Shown in pieces: positions 43,591 to 52,857 of a stretch of DNA of 64,000 bases. The notes beneath the pieces were generated by a model. It saw only the letters and a program-made list of their open reading frames with translations, did no database searches and was not told the origin of the DNA. The position numbers and the translations under genes are program-made. The stretch covers positions 62,001 through 126,000 of the forward strand of contig NZ_QMKP01000004.1 in the NCBI RefSeq assembly GCF_003287955.1, in the 5' to 3' direction. Source of the DNA: Arthrobacter sp. AQ5-06. GTDB taxonomy: Bacteria; Actinomycetota; Actinomycetes; Actinomycetales; Micrococcaceae. Numbering within the stretch: position 1 is the stretch's first letter; each line of letters starts with the position of its first letter.

Positions 43591-44628
43591 TCAGGCCCGG
43601 ACGGCTTCGAGTTCGTTGCTGATCCGGCGCTGGAGTTCACCCACGCCGATCGTCTCAGACCCGCCGTGTGCCCGCAGGAACAGCAGGGATTCGAGGCGCA
43701 GCAGCCGCCACTCCCGCTCGGCCTCATGGTTGGAGTTGTCGATCGAGCGGAAGATTTCTTTGTCGTACAGGTTTGGTTCGTTAAGGGAACGCTGGCGCAC
43801 CTTGGCGTTCATCCGCGCCTTGAACGGGTCGGTTTCCTGGTTTTCCGGCGTGCGCAGCAGCTTTTCATAGACTTCGGCGCGCTCCTCCTGCCGGTCCTGG
43901 CGGCAGATGAAGCTGGATAACGCCAGTGACGCCTCCACGGACGTCCACCTGCCCGGGTTGCCGTCGAACGGCAGGACGTTGAGCAGGTCCGCCACGGTCA
44001 GCGCCCCGTCCGGATCCTTCAGCGTGATGAACAGTTCGTGGGCCAGGTCGCTGAGGTCCTTGAGGCAGCTGCCTGACTTGAAGTTGATGCCCTTGGCCAG
44101 CTTGTCCGCCAGCAGCAGCACACCAACGGCGTCCGGGTGCGCTTCCGCGGCAGCCTCCACCACCGCTTCGGGCGTGCCCTGCGGCGCCGGAATCCGCGCA
44201 AGTTCTTCCGCGGAAGGCCCGCTCGCCGCGGGCGGGATGGCCGGCAGGGGAGGTACGACGACGGCGGGAGCCGCAGGGGCTGCCTCCGCTTCGCCGGTGT
44301 GCTGGGGCTGTTCGGCAGGGGGTTGCGCCGCGACCGGAAGCTGCGTGACGGCGTCGGGCGTTGTGTCCTGAAGGGTGGTGCCCTGAACCGTGATCACCCG
44401 GAATGTTGTGTCCAGGATCTTCACGGTGGAGCCGGCCGCGATGCGGAGTGTGCCGCCGCCGGTGAGGTTTGCCAGGACTACCGCAGGGGTCCCGAAATCA
44501 TCCGGTTCAAAATCCACGTGCTGGATTTCGGCGGTGCGTTCGCCGTCGGGAAGGAGGAGCTGATCGCCGGTGGTCAGAGATCCAGCCTGCTGTTCGCTGT
44601 AGTGCCGGGCGGCTGGGTTGTCGGTCAT
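43591..44628 (-). CDS. Conserved actinobacterial protein of unknown function (DUF6707-like)
   Basis: 345 residues. The N-terminal 85 residues form a small beta-rich module (SLTTGDQLLLPDGERTAEIQHVDFEPDDF). A linker rich in A, P, E and Q (about 95-145) leads to a helical C-terminal half with TPR-like spacing (LADKLAKGINFKSGSCLKDLSDLAHELF). The DUF6707 name is from memory and unverified. No signal peptide. No functional clue from neighbours. Confidence 0.65.
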   Translation of the reverse strand: MTDNPAARHYSEQQAGSLTTGDQLLLPDGERTAEIQHVDFEPDDFGTPAVVLANLTGGGTLRIAAGSTVKILDTTFRVITVQGTTLQDTTPDAVTQLPVAAQPPAEQPQHTGEAEAAPAAPAVVVPPLPAIPPAASGPSAEELARIPAPQGTPEAVVEAAAEAHPDAVGVLLLADKLAKGINFKSGSCLKDLSDLAHELFITLKDPDGALTVADLLNVLPFDGNPGRWTSVEASLALSSFICRQDRQEERAEVYEKLLRTPENQETDPFKARMNAKVRQRSLNEPNLYDKEIFRSIDNSNHEAEREWRLLRLESLLFLRAHGGSETIGVGELQRRISNELEAVRA

Positions 44629-44714
44629 GGGAGTCCTTAAGTTCTCTTGCGGTCCGCCCTACAGTCTACAAAGCAGGGCCCCGGAAGTCGGGGATGCCGG
44701 GGAACCCGCGGGCG

Positions 44715-45254
44715 TCAGTTACCCACTCCCGCAAAGGCCAGCGCCTGGCGGACCAGGGCGCCGCGGCCGCCGCTGAATTCGAGCTGGACGTCGCGGCTGA
44801 GCACTTCCGCGGGAGTCATCCAGGTCAGTTCCAGCGCATCCTGGCGGGGCTCGCATTCGCCGGTCACGGGGATGAGGTACGCCAGGGACACTGCGTGTTG
44901 GCGGTCGTCGGTGAAGCCGGTCTGGGACGGGGCCGGGAAGTATTCGGCCACCGTGAAGGGGACCGGGCTGATGGGGAGCTGCGGAAAGGCGAGCGGCCCC
45001 AGGTCCTTTTCCATATGGCGCAGGAGTGCGGCGCGGATGGTCTCGCGGTAGATCACGCGGCCCGACACCAGCGACCGGATCATGTTCCCGTCCGCATCGG
45101 CCTGGAGCAGCGTGCCAACCTCGTTCACAAAACCCAGCGGATCCAGCCTGACCGGGACGGCCTCCACATAGATCATCGGGAGCCTCCCACGGGCCTCAAA
45201 GAGGTCTTCTTCGGAGAGCCAGCCGGGATTGGGGTCAGGAGTGCGAACGTTCAT
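44715..45254 (-). CDS. NUDIX-like DUF4916 protein
   Basis: 179 residues beginning NPGWLSEEDLFEARGRLPMIYVEAVPVRLD, the DUF4916 pattern of actinobacteria. The family has a NUDIX fold, but the GX5EX7REUXEEXGU box is not intact here (VIYRETIRAALLRHMEKDLG is the corresponding region), so hydrolase activity is doubtful. Confidence 0.78.
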   Translation of the reverse strand: MNVRTPDPNPGWLSEEDLFEARGRLPMIYVEAVPVRLDPLGFVNEVGTLLQADADGNMIRSLVSGRVIYRETIRAALLRHMEKDLGPLAFPQLPISPVPFTVAEYFPAPSQTGFTDDRQHAVSLAYLIPVTGECEPRQDALELTWMTPAEVLSRDVQLEFSGGRGALVRQALAFAGVGN

Positions 45255-45287
45255 GGTTAAGTTCTACCCCATCGGACGGCTGCGGAC

Positions 45288-45310
45288 CGCTGAGGCGTGA
45301 GCTCTCAGCG
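45288..45310. other. Intergenic hairpin
   Basis: CGCTGAG (45288-45294) / CTCAGCG (45304-45310), perfect 7-bp arms with a 9-base loop, between the VOC gene stop and the DUF4916 gene start. It could be the VOC transcript end. Confidence 0.35.
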
Positions 45311-45400
45311 TAAAGCGTCGCCCAAAGCGCCGGAATGTCTCTGTCGGCCGGTTCACCCCCGCTTCAGCCTGGGGCACCCCATAGCCGGATCCGGGCCGGA

Positions 45401-46153
45401 TCACGGCGCGGCTAGGCGCTGCGAGATCCAAAGGGTGGGCGGGACGTGCGGGGCGGCCGCGGCAGTGCCCGCGGTGCCTGCGGCGTCGGGGTTGGCCACG
45501 TGCAATGTCCGGCCGAAGGCTTCCTCGGTTTCGCTGACGTCCAGCCCGGCTGCGGTGAGCCGGTCCCGCAAGGCGCCCAGATCGCCGTCGTACTCAAATC
45601 CCAGGCCGGACCGCGCGCGGCCAGACGCCGGGCGCACCATCAGCACCCCGCCGTTCTTGGCGGTGAAGTCGGCGGTTTCGTCTGCGTCCGGGACAGGGCG
45701 AAACCTGGCGCCGATGTCCTGCAGCGTCACCGCGGCGGCGCCGGGATCCGCCGTAAACCAGACACCGACGACGGCCAGGGCCGGATCAGCGTCAGCCGCT
45801 TTGGGCTCCCGCGCGCCTTTGTCAGCGAGGAAGCTGAAGCCATCCCGGCCGGTGATGCGGCAGGACTCGCCGTGGTCAGCGGCGATGAGCTCGGCGACGG
45901 TGTACCCGGATTCCTCTGCGGCCAGGGCAGTGCGCCGGGCGAATTCGGCCAGGTCGCCCACCTCAACGCCCAGGGCCGTGGTGCCGTCATCCGGGGCGCC
46001 CGCATCGGCAAGGTGAAGGGCGAGCCGGCCGGAACCGGCGTCGAACTCCCGCCACGGGCCGTTATCAACGGTCTTGGCCAGGCCCAGGGCAGTCAGGAGT
46101 TGCTCCCAACTGTCCGGCCGGGAGGTGAAATGGACGGGTCGGACACGCAGCAT
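45401..46153 (-). CDS. VOC-superfamily (glyoxalase/bleomycin-resistance fold) protein
   Basis: 250 residues with two paired beta-alpha-beta-beta-beta modules (MLRVRPVHFTSRPDSWEQLLTALGL and LAVVGVWFTADPGAAAVTLQDIGARF). Metal ligands cannot be assigned with confidence, and the substrate is unknown. Stand-alone gene. Confidence 0.78.
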   Translation of the reverse strand: MLRVRPVHFTSRPDSWEQLLTALGLAKTVDNGPWREFDAGSGRLALHLADAGAPDDGTTALGVEVGDLAEFARRTALAAEESGYTVAELIAADHGESCRITGRDGFSFLADKGAREPKAADADPALAVVGVWFTADPGAAAVTLQDIGARFRPVPDADETADFTAKNGGVLMVRPASGRARSGLGFEYDGDLGALRDRLTAAGLDVSETEEAFGRTLHVANPDAAGTAGTAAAAPHVPPTLWISQRLAAP

Positions 46154-46230
46154 GGGTTCCTCCTCGAAACCGGGACAGGTGGGCTACCGCCATCATGCCA
46201 CTTCCTGCAGAAGGCAGGCAGAATAGGGCC

Positions 46231-46833
46231 ATGGCCATTGAACTCGAGGAACTGCTGGTAGCGGACGCGGCGGCGTGGCGGCTGTGGCTGGAACAGCACC
46301 ACGCCACCAGCCCTGGCGTGTGGCTGGTGCTGCATAAGAAGGGCGGCAACACCACTGAACTGGACTACGAAGCGGCGCTGCAGGAGGCGCTGTGCTTTGG
46401 CTGGATCGACGGTCAGGGCAAAAGGCGCGACGACGACAGCTCCTTCCAACGGATGACCCGCCGCGGCCCGAAAAGCGTCTGGTCGGCGCGGAATGTGGAC
46501 CGCATCGGGAAGCTCGAGGCTGCCGGCAGAATGACTGCGGCGGGCCGCGCAGCCGTCGACGCCGCCAAGGCGGACGGGCGCTGGGAGGCAGCCTATGTGG
46601 GGCAGGCGACGGCGGAAGTCCCGCCCGATCTGGCCGCCGCGATCGCTGCCGTCCCCGCGGCCCAGGCCATGTTCGACGTCCTCACCTCCGTGAACCGGTA
46701 TGCCCTGATTTACCGGACGAATTCCGTGAAGCAGGCGTCCACGCGGGAACGGAAAATCGCCGGCTTTGTGGAGCTGCTGGCCCGGGGCGAGGCGCCGTAT
46801 CCGCAGAAGAAGAAGCCCGCGGAGGAGCACTAG
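46231..46833 (+). CDS. YdeI/OmpD-associated family protein
   Basis: 200 residues. The N-terminal DUF1801/YdeI-type part (AAAWRLWLEQHHATSPGVWLVLHKKG ... EALCFGWIDGQGKRRDDDSSFQRMTRRGPKSVWSARN) is the strongly conserved signature. The Lys-rich C-terminus completes the bacteriocin-protection-like domain. Function poorly defined; relatives protect against peptides or envelope stress. I start at ATG 46231; an in-frame ATG at 46195 exists. Convergent with the iron ABC operon. Confidence 0.8.
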   Translation: MAIELEELLVADAAAWRLWLEQHHATSPGVWLVLHKKGGNTTELDYEAALQEALCFGWIDGQGKRRDDDSSFQRMTRRGPKSVWSARNVDRIGKLEAAGRMTAAGRAAVDAAKADGRWEAAYVGQATAEVPPDLAAAIAAVPAAQAMFDVLTSVNRYALIYRTNSVKQASTRERKIAGFVELLARGEAPYPQKKKPAEEH

Positions 46834-46863
46834 CGGGCCTGTTGATACCTGATTTCGACAGGC

Positions 46864-48030
46864 TCAATCACCGGAGGGGTCCAGGGGGAAGGCGACGGCT
46901 TCGCCCACCACCCGCAGGCAGAGTTCCATTCCCGGCCGGGCGATGGAGGCGTTCCAATGCCGGATGGTGATGACTTCGCCGCCGCCGGGGTAGCGGTGGT
47001 CGGTGCCGCCGGCCAGTTCAGGCGGCACAGAGAGTTTGAGGCGCACGGTGGTTTCCGGGCCGAAGTAGTCGGTGTCCACCACCACGCCGCGGATGGGGCC
47101 ATCCTCGGCGATGCGGATCTGCTCCGGACGCAGCATCAGCTGCACCCGTCCCTGGGCAGGCGGGCGGCGCACGGGAATTCCGCCCAGTGAGCACGTGGCC
47201 AGCGAGCCTTCCATCCAGGCGTCCAGGATGACGGCGTCGCCCAGGAACTCCGCGGTGGCGCGGTCGGCGGGGCGGGTGTAAACCACAAACGGGTTGCCGA
47301 TCTGGGCCAGCTTGCCGCCGCGCATCACGGCCACCTGGTCCGCGAAGGACAGGGCCTCGGCCTGGTCGTGGGTGACCAGGATGGTGGTGACACCTGCCTT
47401 GTTCAGAACCTTGGCCACGGCCCGCCGGGTCGCCACGCGCAGGCCGGCATCGAGGGCGGAAAAGGGCTCGTCCAGCAGCATAAGTTCGGGTTCGCGGGCC
47501 AGGGCGCGGGCCAGGGCCACACGCTGCTGTTGCCCGCCGGAGAGCTGGTGTGGCCGCCGCTTGGCCATGGAGGCGTCCAGGGAGACCATGTCCAGCAACT
47601 CGCTGATCCGGCCCGCTGCCCCGCGGCGGCCGCCTGCGAGCTTGGCCGTTTCCAGGCCGAACGCGATGTTCTGGCCCACCGTCAGGTGCGGGAAAAGCGC
47701 ACCGTCCTGGGCCACGTACCCCACCTGGCGCTTGTGCGCCGGCAACCACACACCGTCGCCCGCCACCTTGGCGCCGTTGAGCGAGATGCTGCCGGTGGCG
47801 GGGTGTTCAAAGCCTGCGATCAGCCGCAGCAGTGTGGTCTTGCCCGAGCCGGAAGGCCCCACGATGGCGGTGGTGCCGCCCTTGGCCACGGACAGGTTGA
47901 CGCCCTTGAGGACAACCTGGGACGCAAAGTTCTTGGTGACGTCCCTGATCTGCAGGTGGCTGTTGGTGGAGGGAGCCACGGACGCCGCGATCCGCGGTTC
48001 CGGAAGCCTGGAGGGGGATTGTTCGGTCAC
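46864..48030 (-). CDS. Fe(III)-type ABC transporter ATP-binding protein (FbpC-like)
   Basis: 388 residues: Walker A GPSGSGKTT (about residue 54), Q-loop, signature LSGGQQQRVALARAL, Walker B LMLLDEPFSALD, switch His in VTHDQAEAL, then a TOBE-like C-terminal domain. GTG 48030 overlaps the permease stop (GTGA). The longer in-frame extension overlaps the permease gene and is rejected. Last gene of an SBP-permease-ATPase operon. Confidence 0.92.
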   Translation of the reverse strand: MTEQSPSRLPEPRIAASVAPSTNSHLQIRDVTKNFASQVVLKGVNLSVAKGGTTAIVGPSGSGKTTLLRLIAGFEHPATGSISLNGAKVAGDGVWLPAHKRQVGYVAQDGALFPHLTVGQNIAFGLETAKLAGGRRGAAGRISELLDMVSLDASMAKRRPHQLSGGQQQRVALARALAREPELMLLDEPFSALDAGLRVATRRAVAKVLNKAGVTTILVTHDQAEALSFADQVAVMRGGKLAQIGNPFVVYTRPADRATAEFLGDAVILDAWMEGSLATCSLGGIPVRRPPAQGRVQLMLRPEQIRIAEDGPIRGVVVDTDYFGPETTVRLKLSVPPELAGGTDHRYPGGGEVITIRHWNASIARPGMELCLRVVGEAVAFPLDPSGD

Positions 48031-49619
48031 TGTCCGGCCACTTTCTTGGACTGCTGGAAGAGAAGGTAGGTCATCGGTGCCGAAAGCAGGATCATCAGCA
48101 GGGCGTAGGGGGCGGCGCCGGCGTAGTCGATCTCGCTGCTCTTGCTCCAAAATTCGGTGGCGAGCGTGCGGGTCCCGTTCGGGGAGAGCAGGAGCGTGGC
48201 GGTCAGTTCGTTGACGATCGCCAGGAACACAAGCGCCGCACCACCCGCTGCGGCCGGGGCCGTCAGCCGGAGCGTCACCCGGATGAAGGACTGCAGCGGA
48301 GGCTTGCCCAGCGCCTGCGCTGCCTCATCCAACTCCTTAGGCGCCTGCGACAGCCCGGAACGGATGTTCACGAGTGCCCGGGGCAGGAACAGCAGCACAT
48401 ACGCCGCAATCAGCACACCTGCGGTCTGGTAGACGCCCGGCACCACGCGGATACTGACCGTGACAAACGCCAGGCCCACCACAATGCCCGGCATGGAACT
48501 GGTGACGTAGTTGGACAGTTCAAGCGCCTTGCTGAACCAGCTGGGGTGCCGCACGGCCAGATACGCCATGGGGAACGCGACGGCAGTGGTCACCACGGCG
48601 CCGGCCAGGCCATAGCCGAGCGTCTGCAAAAGGGCGGGCAGGAACTCATCCAGGGCCCAGATATCGGCCCCGCCGGCGACGATCCAGCGGAAAACAAAGT
48701 ACAGGGGGAGTCCGAAGGCCAGCCCGGTGACGGCGAGCAGAGCGAGTTGCCCGGGCAACTGGTAAGCGTGCAGGGGAAGCCGCAGGGCCTTGGCCTGCGC
48801 GCCGGAGCCTACCCGGGCGTACCGTGCTGTGCCGCGGCCGCGGACTTCCACCAGAAGCAGGATGAGGCAGAAGAACACCAAAACGCTAGCCAGCATGTTC
48901 CCAGCGGTGCCGTTGAACGTGGAGCGGTACTGCACCATGATGGCCGTGGTGAACGTATCAAACCGGATCATCGCGAAGGCCCCGTATTCGGCCAGCAAAT
49001 GCAGCGAGACCAGGAGAGCTCCGCCGGTCATGGCGATGCGGAGCTGCGGAAGAACCACCCGGAAAAAGACGCGCCAGGCGCCCAGGCCCAGGGATGCAGC
49101 GGACTGTTCGATGGCCGGATCCAGCCGGCTGAGCGTCGCGGCGGCGGGGATGTACACGAGGGGAAAATACGACAGCGTGGCGATCAGCACGCCGGACCAC
49201 AGGCCCTCCAGCGAGGGGACCGCGGAAACCCACGCGTAGCTGTTCACGAAAGCCGGAATGGCCAGCGGTGCGGCCAGCAGGACCGCCCAGAATTTGCGCC
49301 CGCGGAGCTTGGTCCGCTCCACGAGCCACGCACCACCGACGCCCAGGATGAGGCACAGCGGTACGGTGATCACAATCAGCAGGACGGTGTTCAGCAGCAG
49401 TTCGCCCACCCGCGCCCGGAAGATCAGCGCAACCGCGGTGTCCCAGCCGGTGGCGCCCGTCATGAAGATGACGTAGCCGAGCGGGAGCAGTGAAAACAGT
49501 GCGATCAGCACCGCCACAATCGCTATCGCAGAAACGCCGAAAGGCGGGCGGGGGCGCTTGCCCCGGCCCGCCGTCGTCGTGCTCCCGGAAATCTCGGGAG
49601 CCACCAGATCAGTGGTCAC
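48027..49619 (-). CDS. Fe(III)-type ABC transporter permease (FbpB-like, fused halves)
   Basis: 530-residue double permease with about twelve helices. It has two EAA loops, one per half (EQSAASLGLGAWRVFFRVVLPQLR and DEAAQALGKPPLQSFIRVTLRL). This is the iron/thiamine class of fused permeases. It sits 4 bp after the binding-protein stop and overlaps the ATPase start. Confidence 0.92.
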   Translation of the reverse strand: MTTDLVAPEISGSTTTAGRGKRPRPPFGVSAIAIVAVLIALFSLLPLGYVIFMTGATGWDTAVALIFRARVGELLLNTVLLIVITVPLCLILGVGGAWLVERTKLRGRKFWAVLLAAPLAIPAFVNSYAWVSAVPSLEGLWSGVLIATLSYFPLVYIPAAATLSRLDPAIEQSAASLGLGAWRVFFRVVLPQLRIAMTGGALLVSLHLLAEYGAFAMIRFDTFTTAIMVQYRSTFNGTAGNMLASVLVFFCLILLLVEVRGRGTARYARVGSGAQAKALRLPLHAYQLPGQLALLAVTGLAFGLPLYFVFRWIVAGGADIWALDEFLPALLQTLGYGLAGAVVTTAVAFPMAYLAVRHPSWFSKALELSNYVTSSMPGIVVGLAFVTVSIRVVPGVYQTAGVLIAAYVLLFLPRALVNIRSGLSQAPKELDEAAQALGKPPLQSFIRVTLRLTAPAAAGGAALVFLAIVNELTATLLLSPNGTRTLATEFWSKSSEIDYAGAAPYALLMILLSAPMTYLLFQQSKKVAGQ

Positions 49620-49623
49620 CGAA

Positions 49624-50679
49624 TTACAGCAGTCCTGCCGTGTTCATCAGCTCGGTGACCTTTTCGGAGTTCAGCTTGGCGGGGTCAACCTTGGGAGCCT
49701 GCAGCTCCTTGACCGGAACCAGCTTGTCGTTGGCCGGAATGTCGGAGGCGATGGCGTACTCGAAGGAGGTGCCCTGCTGGAGGACTTCCTGGCCCTTCTT
49801 GCCGGTGATGAACTTCAGGAAAGCCTGCGCTGCCGCAGCATTCTTGGACGACTTCAGCACACCGCCGCCGGAAACGGAGAGGAACGCGCCCGGGTCCTGG
49901 TTCTTGAAGTAGTACTGGCCCACGTTCTTGGAGTTTTCACCGGTCTTGGCCTGGTCGCCGAAGTAGTAGTAGTGGTAAATCAGGGCCGTTTCGACTTCTC
50001 CGGCGTTGACGGCCTTCATGGCAGCGCTGTTGCCCTTGTAGTCCTTGGCGTTCTCCTTCATGGCCTTGAGCCATTCTTCGGCTGCGGCCTCGCCCTTGAG
50101 CTCCAGCAGCGCGGCAACGATCGCCTGGAAGTCGGCGCCGGACGGGGAGGCTGCCCACTTGCCCTTCCACTCCGGCTTAGCCAGATCCAGCAAGGACTTG
50201 GGGAGCTTGTCTTCGGCCAGCTTGGTCTTGTCGTAGACCAGGACCGTGGAGCGGGCGGCGATGCCCGTCCACTTGTTGGTGCTCGGGCGGAATTCGGCCG
50301 GCACCTGCTCCGTGGTGGCCTTGTCCACGTCAGCGAACAGGCCCGCATTCTCAACCTGGGCCATGGCCGGGGAGTTCTCCGTGAGGAAGACATCGGCGGG
50401 CGAGGCCTGGCCTTCCTGGATGATCTGCTGGGCCATCTCCGGGTCTTCACCGTTGCGCAGGGTGACCTTGACGCCGGTCTCCGCGGTGAACGCGTCCACC
50501 CATTCCTTGGTCAGGCTCTCGTGCTGCGCGTTGTAGACCGTGATCCCGCCTGAGGCCGCGGCATCGGTGGAAGCGGAGCCGGTGGCTGCCGGGGTGGTGC
50601 TGCCGCCACAGGCGGTCAGTCCCAGGGCTGCGGTGGCGGCGAGCGCGATGCCGGCCAGGGCGCTGTTGCGGATCTTCAT
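49624..50679 (-). CDS. Fe(III)-binding lipoprotein of ABC transporter (FbpA-like)
   Basis: 351 residues: lipoprotein signal with lipobox LTAC (Cys24), then the ferric-binding fold (ITVYNAQHESLTKEWVDAFTAETGVKV). The tyrosine cluster YHYYYFG near residue 230 supplies the usual Tyr iron ligands. First gene of the operon. A DtxR-like box (50759-50777) and a Crp/GlxR-like box (50801-50816) lie upstream, indicating iron repression and carbon control. Confidence 0.92.
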   Translation of the reverse strand: MKIRNSALAGIALAATAALGLTACGGSTTPAATGSASTDAAASGGITVYNAQHESLTKEWVDAFTAETGVKVTLRNGEDPEMAQQIIQEGQASPADVFLTENSPAMAQVENAGLFADVDKATTEQVPAEFRPSTNKWTGIAARSTVLVYDKTKLAEDKLPKSLLDLAKPEWKGKWAASPSGADFQAIVAALLELKGEAAAEEWLKAMKENAKDYKGNSAAMKAVNAGEVETALIYHYYYFGDQAKTGENSKNVGQYYFKNQDPGAFLSVSGGGVLKSSKNAAAAQAFLKFITGKKGQEVLQQGTSFEYAIASDIPANDKLVPVKELQAPKVDPAKLNSEKVTELMNTAGLL

Positions 50680-50758
50680 TGCGGGCTACTTTCTGGGGAA
50701 AAGTGTGGACCGATGGTCCTGGTGAGCCGGGAATAAGGGGAGGCTTACTCGAGAAACT

Positions 50759-50777
50759 GTAGGTTAGCCATACCTAA
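50759..50777. promoter_or_regulatory. DtxR/IdeR-like iron box upstream of fbpA-like gene
   Basis: GTAGGTTAGCCATACCTAA matches the DtxR/IdeR consensus TTAGGTTAGGCTAACCTAA at 15 of 19 positions and is near-palindromic. It lies 80 bp upstream of the binding-protein ATG, where repressor would block the promoter under iron sufficiency. Confidence 0.75.
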
Positions 50778-50800
50778 GGCACCAAACGGCGTAGCTTTTA

Positions 50801-50816
50801 AGTGATCAGGATCACA
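50801..50816. promoter_or_regulatory. Crp/GlxR-like cAMP-receptor box
   Basis: AGTGATCAGGATCACA fits TGTGA-N6-TCACA except for the first base. GTGATC-ag-GATCAC is a perfect inverted repeat. It lies about 120 bp upstream of the fbpA-like gene, beyond the iron box. Confidence 0.6.
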
Positions 50817-50860
50817 TGCATTACGGAACTGTTGCGTGACGTAATTAATTCAGGGCGAGG

Positions 50861-51400
50861 CTAGCGGCGGCTCATGCTGTTGGCGAAGCCGATCACGATC
50901 GCCGTCCACCAGAAGCCCTGAGAGAGAACCAGTGCCACCAGCAGCCGCGCCCGGAGGTTCGCGGCGACGTCCCTGAACATGGTCCCGCCGGGCAGGGCAT
51001 GCAGGGTGCGCATGGCCGGGATCAGGGAGATCCCGTTGAGCATCAGCCCCAGAACGCAGCACATCTTGAGCTGCGTTGCCGGGTTGGTGATGTCCGGACG
51101 GATGAAGGCACCCGTCAGCAGCAGCCCCACCAGGCCCATCCAGATCAGCGGGGCCGCAGCGGATTCCAGTCTGCTGGTGTCGTGCAGCCCGCGTTTGCCG
51201 ATGAGCCACAGGAAGCCGACCCAGTCCACCACGATGACCGCACCGAAGGCCAGCACCATGGCTAGGACGTGCGCGGACAATGCGAGCCGGTGGATACCGG
51301 CGTCAAAGGTGTACGTACTGCCTGCCGCGATGGACATGCCCCATGCGCCCATTGCTACCACGGACAAGACCGGAATCAGGAGCCTCGGCCCGGACAGCAC
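50861..51400 (-). CDS. Membrane protein of the efe operon (CopD/DUF2269-like)
   Basis: 179 residues, five hydrophobic segments. The conserved-looking ALSAHVLAMVLAFGAVIVVDWVGFLWLIG and NPATQLKMCCVLGLMLNGISL segments resemble CopD/DUF2269-type small membrane proteins. Downstream of efeB on the same strand. The start is uncertain: GTG 51400 has no clear ribosome site, while ATG 51422, 13 bp after the efeB stop, is in another frame and would join this frame after a one-base change. Confidence 0.65.
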   Translation of the reverse strand: MLSGPRLLIPVLSVVAMGAWGMSIAAGSTYTFDAGIHRLALSAHVLAMVLAFGAVIVVDWVGFLWLIGKRGLHDTSRLESAAAPLIWMGLVGLLLTGAFIRPDITNPATQLKMCCVLGLMLNGISLIPAMRTLHALPGGTMFRDVAANLRARLLVALVLSQGFWWTAIVIGFANSMSRR

Positions 51401-51435
51401 GGAGCCCAGTGCGGGGGCTCATGCCTGGCCCCCCA

Positions 51436-52857
51436 TCAGGTGAAGAGGCCTTCGCCGACGAACCCGCCGGGCTGGATGCCCGGCGGAACCGCGGCCAGCG
51501 CGGAGCCGGTGTGCTTGAGGTATTCCAGGGCCAGCGTGTCCTCCTTCGCCATAGCCAGCTGCATGGGGACGTAGTGCGTGCGCGGATCCTTGACGTAGGC
51601 AATGAAGAACAGTCCCGCGTCCAGGTGTCCCAGCCCGTCGGAGCCATCGGTGTAGTTGTAGCCGCGGCGGAGCATCCGCACGCCGTTGTTCTGGTCCGCG
51701 TGGGCGAGCCGGACGTGCGAATCCATGCCCATCAGGGGTTCGCCGTCCTTTCCCTGGATGGCGAAGTCCGGGGCGGTGAACTCCTTGCCGCCGGAGAGCG
51801 GCGCACCTTCGGACTTGGTCCGTCCGATCAGCTGTTCCTGTTCCCGCAGCGACGTGCGGTCCCAGATCTCGATGTGCATCCGGATCCGGCGTGCCACCAG
51901 GTAGCTGCCGCCCTGCATCCAGGCTTCCTCCGGGCGGGAGCCTGCCCCGGCCCAGACGTGCTCCTGCAGGAGCGATGTGTCTTCGGCCTTGAGGTTGTTG
52001 GTGCCGTCCTTGAAGCCGAACAGGTTCCGCGGGGTCTGCTGCTGCCGGGACGTGGAGGACGTGCGGCCGAAGCCGAGCTGGGACCAGCGGACGCGTACCG
52101 TGCCGAAACCGATGCGGGCCAGGTTGCGGATGGCGTGGACAGCCACCTGCGGATCGTCGGCGCAGGCCTGGACAATGATGTCGCCGCCGCTGCGGTTGGG
52201 CTGCAGGTCATCGCCCGGGAAGTGCGGAAGGTTGATCAGGGCTTCGGGACGGCGGCCTGCCAGGCCAAACCGCGCTTTGCCGTCCTTCTCGAAGAGCCCG
52301 GCACCGAAACTGAACGTCACGGTGAGCTTCCCGGCGCTCAAGCCCAAGGCCTCGCCCGTGTCCTCCGGCGGTGCGTCGTACGGGCCGTCCACGGCCCCGG
52401 TGGTGCCGGTTTCCCGGCCGTGGGTCATGGCCTCGGCGGCGACAGTCCAGTCCTTCAACAGCTGGATGAGGGCACTGCGGTCCTCGGTGATGACATCGAA
52501 GGCGGCCATGTGCAGGCGGTCCTGCGCCGCGGTGGTGATCCCGGCCTGGGTTGCCCCGTGGAACGGCACTACATCACCGGTTCCTGCCTGTGCCGGGGCG
52601 GCTAGGGCGGCCAGGGTGTCATGGCTGAGCAGTCCGGCTGCGAGGCCGGCCAGGGCGCCGGCACCTCCGGCGCCGGCCAGGGACAGCAGTCCCCGCCGCG
52701 ACAAGCGCGACGCCGGTGCCTCCTGAGTGGGGGTCGCGGCGGCGACCGCGGCACTGGCTGGGGCAGGTGCGTGGGCAGCCGCAGCAGAAGGTGCCTGGGC
52801 AGCGGAACCCGCTGCGCCGGCGTCGTGCTCGCCGCCCCCGAACGGGCAGCCGCTCAC
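51436..52857 (-). CDS. efeB: Tat-exported Dyp-type heme peroxidase EfeB
   Basis: 473 residues. An unusually long A/P-rich N-region precedes the twin-arginine motif SRLSRRGLLSLAG (about 50-62), so the mature enzyme is outside the membrane. Dyp peroxidase domain with the distal GFKDGTNN motif (catalytic Asp, about residue 290) and the C-terminal heme-pocket region DAGLFFIAYVKDPRTHYVPMQ. In EfeUOB it oxidises Fe(II) or extracts iron from heme. The GTG start overlaps the efeO stop (GTGA). Confidence 0.94.
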   Translation of the reverse strand: MSGCPFGGGEHDAGAAGSAAQAPSAAAAHAPAPASAAVAAATPTQEAPASRLSRRGLLSLAGAGGAGALAGLAAGLLSHDTLAALAAPAQAGTGDVVPFHGATQAGITTAAQDRLHMAAFDVITEDRSALIQLLKDWTVAAEAMTHGRETGTTGAVDGPYDAPPEDTGEALGLSAGKLTVTFSFGAGLFEKDGKARFGLAGRRPEALINLPHFPGDDLQPNRSGGDIIVQACADDPQVAVHAIRNLARIGFGTVRVRWSQLGFGRTSSTSRQQQTPRNLFGFKDGTNNLKAEDTSLLQEHVWAGAGSRPEEAWMQGGSYLVARRIRMHIEIWDRTSLREQEQLIGRTKSEGAPLSGGKEFTAPDFAIQGKDGEPLMGMDSHVRLAHADQNNGVRMLRRGYNYTDGSDGLGHLDAGLFFIAYVKDPRTHYVPMQLAMAKEDTLALEYLKHTGSALAAVPPGIQPGGFVGEGLFT